Positions 61,597 through 64,000 of a stretch of DNA of 64,000 bases are shown here, in pieces (the first letter of the stretch is position 1; every line of letters begins with the position of its first letter). The stretch is from Solenopsis invicta (lineage: Eukaryota > Arthropoda > Insecta > Hymenoptera > Formicidae): assembly GCF_016802725.1 (NCBI RefSeq), contig NC_052664.1, positions 11,558,016-11,622,015 on the forward strand, given 5' to 3'. The notes beneath the pieces were generated by a model. It was given only the letters and a program-made list of their open reading frames with translations, did not search any database and was not told the DNA's origin. The translations under genes were made by a program, and so were the position numbers.

Positions 61597-61780
61597 CATG
61601 AGTATTTTATTCCGATGCGAGACACTTAAGGACGGAGCTGCGTATGCATATAGACGGCAGTTCGCTTTTCCTTCGAACACGCTCTATTTCACGCGAAATA
61701 GGAATTCACTTGGCGGCGATTGGTGCGTGCGAATGGAGGCAGACAGGAGGAGAAAAATAGCGCGAGTTTGATCGACTGCG
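61597..61780 (+). repeat. Local duplication copy 1
   Basis: GAGTATTTTATTCC, then GCGAGACACTTAAGGACG (about 61616-61633), matches 63087-63280 in the same orientation, 1.49 kb away. Further matches are CTTCGAACACGCT against CTTTGAATACGCT, and CGCGAAATAGGAATT against CGCGGGATGGGAGTT. Identity falls off to the right, with small gaps. Confidence 0.6.
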
Positions 61781-61895
61781 TTTTATTAATCGAGTTTCTC
61801 ACTGACCTTTTCTTTTTTTTTTCTTTTTTTTCTTTTTTTTTTCAATTTTACGTGATAAAACGGGAGCGGAATAGTATGCTACGTGAGAGGGATAG

Positions 61896-62030
61896 CGAAA
61901 CTTTTACCACATCGCAGATATGTATATTCTTTCTGTTTTTTTTATATTATAAAAATATGTATTAATATTCTACAGGTTATCTGTGCATATATTCCATTAT
62001 AAAAGCTTGACCCGATTTTTCTGTATATCT
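61896..62030 (+). repeat. Diverged repeat pair member 2
   Basis: Homologue of 59962-60080; the best block is ACTTTTACCACATCGCAG, followed after the AT-rich part by ATATATTCCATTATAAAAGCTTGA. It lies just downstream of local duplication copy 1 and a T/C-rich tract (61808-61843). Confidence 0.4.
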
Positions 62031-62720
62031 GATAATTTCATATATGACGCAAAACGCAGATGCAACATAGAAACAGGGCGAACAGATATGCATACAAATA
62101 ACAAGACTTTTTGCGTTAGAACGAAGTCGATTCATGCTGATCTGATCAATTACGAAGGGATGTAACGAATGGAGATGAGAGAATCGATTAAGATTCTCTT
62201 GTAAAGATTATCACAGCTTCGAAATGAGACAGATGTAACTTGGATACACTAGATTATTCAAAAAAATTTGAAGCGGATGATTTTGTTCTTCCTTGTTTTT
62301 ACAATAATTTTGATATTTAATCGTAAGTTATATTAAATAATATTTAATCAAAGCCTGAAGGTCTACTGTTCAAAACTTGCGTTTGTTTAAGTTGCATTTC
62401 TTTCATCAGATACATTATATTTTTGTATAAAAATAAAATAATAATTGATGATTGTCTTATTTTTCTAACGGTAAATTCTTTTCATCCTTCTGTCGTAAAT
62501 TTAAAAGACTTTAGAACATGTATGGGAAAGCGAGAAAAAAAGCTTTATAAAACTTTATAAATTCACTAAAAATAAGAGAAAGTGCCATTTCTTGATCGAA
62601 GCGGTTCTTGATGCTTAACAATATTTTCACATCAATTATTAAACATGCTTTTCAGTTCTGTAAACTGCCTGCAGATATAGTTGTCGTTTACAAATTCATT
62701 TGCTCGTGACAGTAATCTGA

Positions 62721-62792
62721 AACCAATCATACAAACAAAACATATTTAATATGTTTGTATGGTTGCGATCAGGATAACCTTTAATTATCCTG
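62721..62792. other. Two consecutive hairpins
   Basis: Hairpin 1 (62721-62764) pairs AACC-ATACAAACA with TGTTTGTATGGTT-type sequence. Hairpin 2 (62770-62792) pairs CAGGATAA with TTATCCTG around CCTTTAA. Both stems are nearly perfect. Confidence 0.5.
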
Positions 62793-62982
62793 TATTGTTT
62801 AATCATAAATACATAATGAGAATTGCTGCAATTAATGCTGCTTGAATATGTTTATTTGATTGCACTGAGTATACTGCAATCATTTTGTTATAAAAGCGAC
62901 AGCGCATTTTGAAAGACAATAATATAAACTCTGGTTTTCTTGTTTAGGAGAAACAAGATAAAAACGAACGAATAAAAAAGCG

Positions 62983-63066
62983 TAAGAGAGAGAGAGAGAG
63001 AAGGAGGGACGGACTAGAAAAAGAAAGAAAGAGGGAGTAGCAATGAGAGAGAAAGAGAGAAAAATT
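62983..63066. repeat. GA-rich simple sequence
   Basis: About 80 bp of GA, GAAA and GAGGG words, ending just before local duplication copy 2. Confidence 0.85.
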
Positions 63067-63086
63067 GAGGGGTTGAGGGAGACAAT

Positions 63087-63280
63087 GAGAGTATTTTATT
63101 CCATCGCGAGACACTTAAGGACGTGGTAGGGTGCAGTCGTATGAATATAAATGACAGTACGTTGCTTTGAATACGCTTTGTTTTTCCGCGGGATGGGAGT
63201 TTAAAAGGCGATACGCGCACAGGATGGGAACAAGAGAAAATTCCTCTCTCGCGAATTTCGTATTGACTGAAAATATGATA
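63087..63280 (+). repeat. Local duplication copy 2
   Basis: Same-orientation copy of 61597-61780. The block TATTTTATTCCATCGCGAGA and ACACTTAAGGACG is nearly identical in both; later blocks are more diverged. The GA-rich tract immediately upstream differs from the CpG-rich upstream of copy 1. Confidence 0.6.
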
Positions 63281-64000
63281 TTAGCGCTGAGTCGTCGATT
63301 TAAATATTTAAATGAGCTGTCGAGACCGATAATAAGCATATTTTCTCAATTATTTGCAACTAATTACCGTTTCAAGTAGATCATATCATCGGATGCATTT
63401 TTAATTAGAAACTTTTTAAGAGACAGTAGAAGTTAATTTTTTTGAGCGAAATTTTTGCAGTGGTCTGCTTGAATTTTCAATGTTAAACACATTTAAATTA
63501 ATTATAATTAAATACTAGTCTAAAATTACATGTCTGTAAACACGAAAACGTTTCTTTCTGTTTTGATTCTTATAAATTATTACATTATCTGATAGATATT
63601 TGATAATTTCAAACAAAACATTTTGTAACATAAAACATGTATAATCGATTTTATTTTTTGCAGACTATTAAATAGAGTTCAGAATTAGTTTCGATCAGTT
63701 ATGCTGCTTTGTTTTACGAAGTATTATACACTGTAAAATATAAAAAAATCAAATTGGAATAAATTTTTTTTAGTCAAATAACATTTTTTATTTTTAACTT
63801 CTATGCGTGTCAAAATTTATTATTTTTACGCAAAATATGTGGTTAAAAAACAATATCATCTAATCAACCCATTTCTGTGGTTAAATTCTTAATTTTCAAG
63901 TAAATAGTATCACAATTAACGTATGCACATAGTAAACAATAAATTAAATTTTACATTTACATCAAATTTAACATTTTTACAGTTAACTCGTTTAACTTTA
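63281..64000. other. AT-rich non-coding end of window
   Basis: No gene seen. Strongly AT-rich from 63400. An ACTGTAAAA near 63730 and TTTTTACAGTT near 63974-63984 are weak mirror images, not enough to call an element. Confidence 0.5.

Noticed and set aside
63729..63984. Possible inverted repeat ACTGTAAAA ... TTTTTACAGTT
   Set aside because: Arms are short and AT-rich with little symmetry inside; expected by chance in such sequence.

Overview
This window looks like non-coding nuclear DNA from an insect, most likely a hymenopteran such as an ant. That assignment is an inference. It rests on the alternation of AT-rich stretches with islands very rich in CpG (tcg, cga, gcg words everywhere, so little CpG decay), on abundant GA/CT and TG/CA microsatellites, on small foldback transposon-like elements, and on the absence of any prokaryotic gene layout. 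The longest stop-free frames are only about 120-190 codons. They lie in CpG-rich or simple-sequence DNA where both strands stay open, and none encodes a protein family I recognise. I therefore annotate no protein-coding gene. The window could be intergenic or inside a very long intron; the sequence alone does not decide this.

The best-supported content is a set of short inverted-repeat (MITE-like, non-autonomous) elements. They are: a palindrome at 66-262; a ~660 bp inverted repeat at 912-1570 with a second element (1205-1436, flanked by the 5-bp direct repeat AAGAT) nested in its loop; a relative of that nested element in opposite orientation at 9978-10222; an element at 6174-6401 with 13-bp perfect ends; a near full-length foldback at 12566-12793; a ~510 bp element at 19062-19570; an element at about 24986-25288; a 118-nt foldback at 32505-32622; a TTAA-flanked element (33804-34076) nested in another foldback (33691-34115); hairpins at 44117-44255 set between two copies of a ~100 bp direct repeat; and a foldback at 53437-53615. 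Three further pairs of diverged dispersed or local duplicates were found: 16574-16850 with 54803-55085, 61597-61780 with 63087-63280, and 59962-60080 with 61896-62030.

Other content: a tRNA-like (SINE-head-like) relic near 44493-44590, a possible TATA/initiator pair at 39473-39508, several G-quadruplex-type G-runs, GC-rich minisatellites, and isolated hairpins such as the GC-rich one at 42358-42392. Two interrupted or uninterrupted open frames (26263-27240 on plus, 22277-22729 on minus) are the only places where coding sequence deserves a homology search. No operon, CRISPR array, rRNA gene or intact tRNA gene was seen. The regional entries state what the remaining stretches hold.
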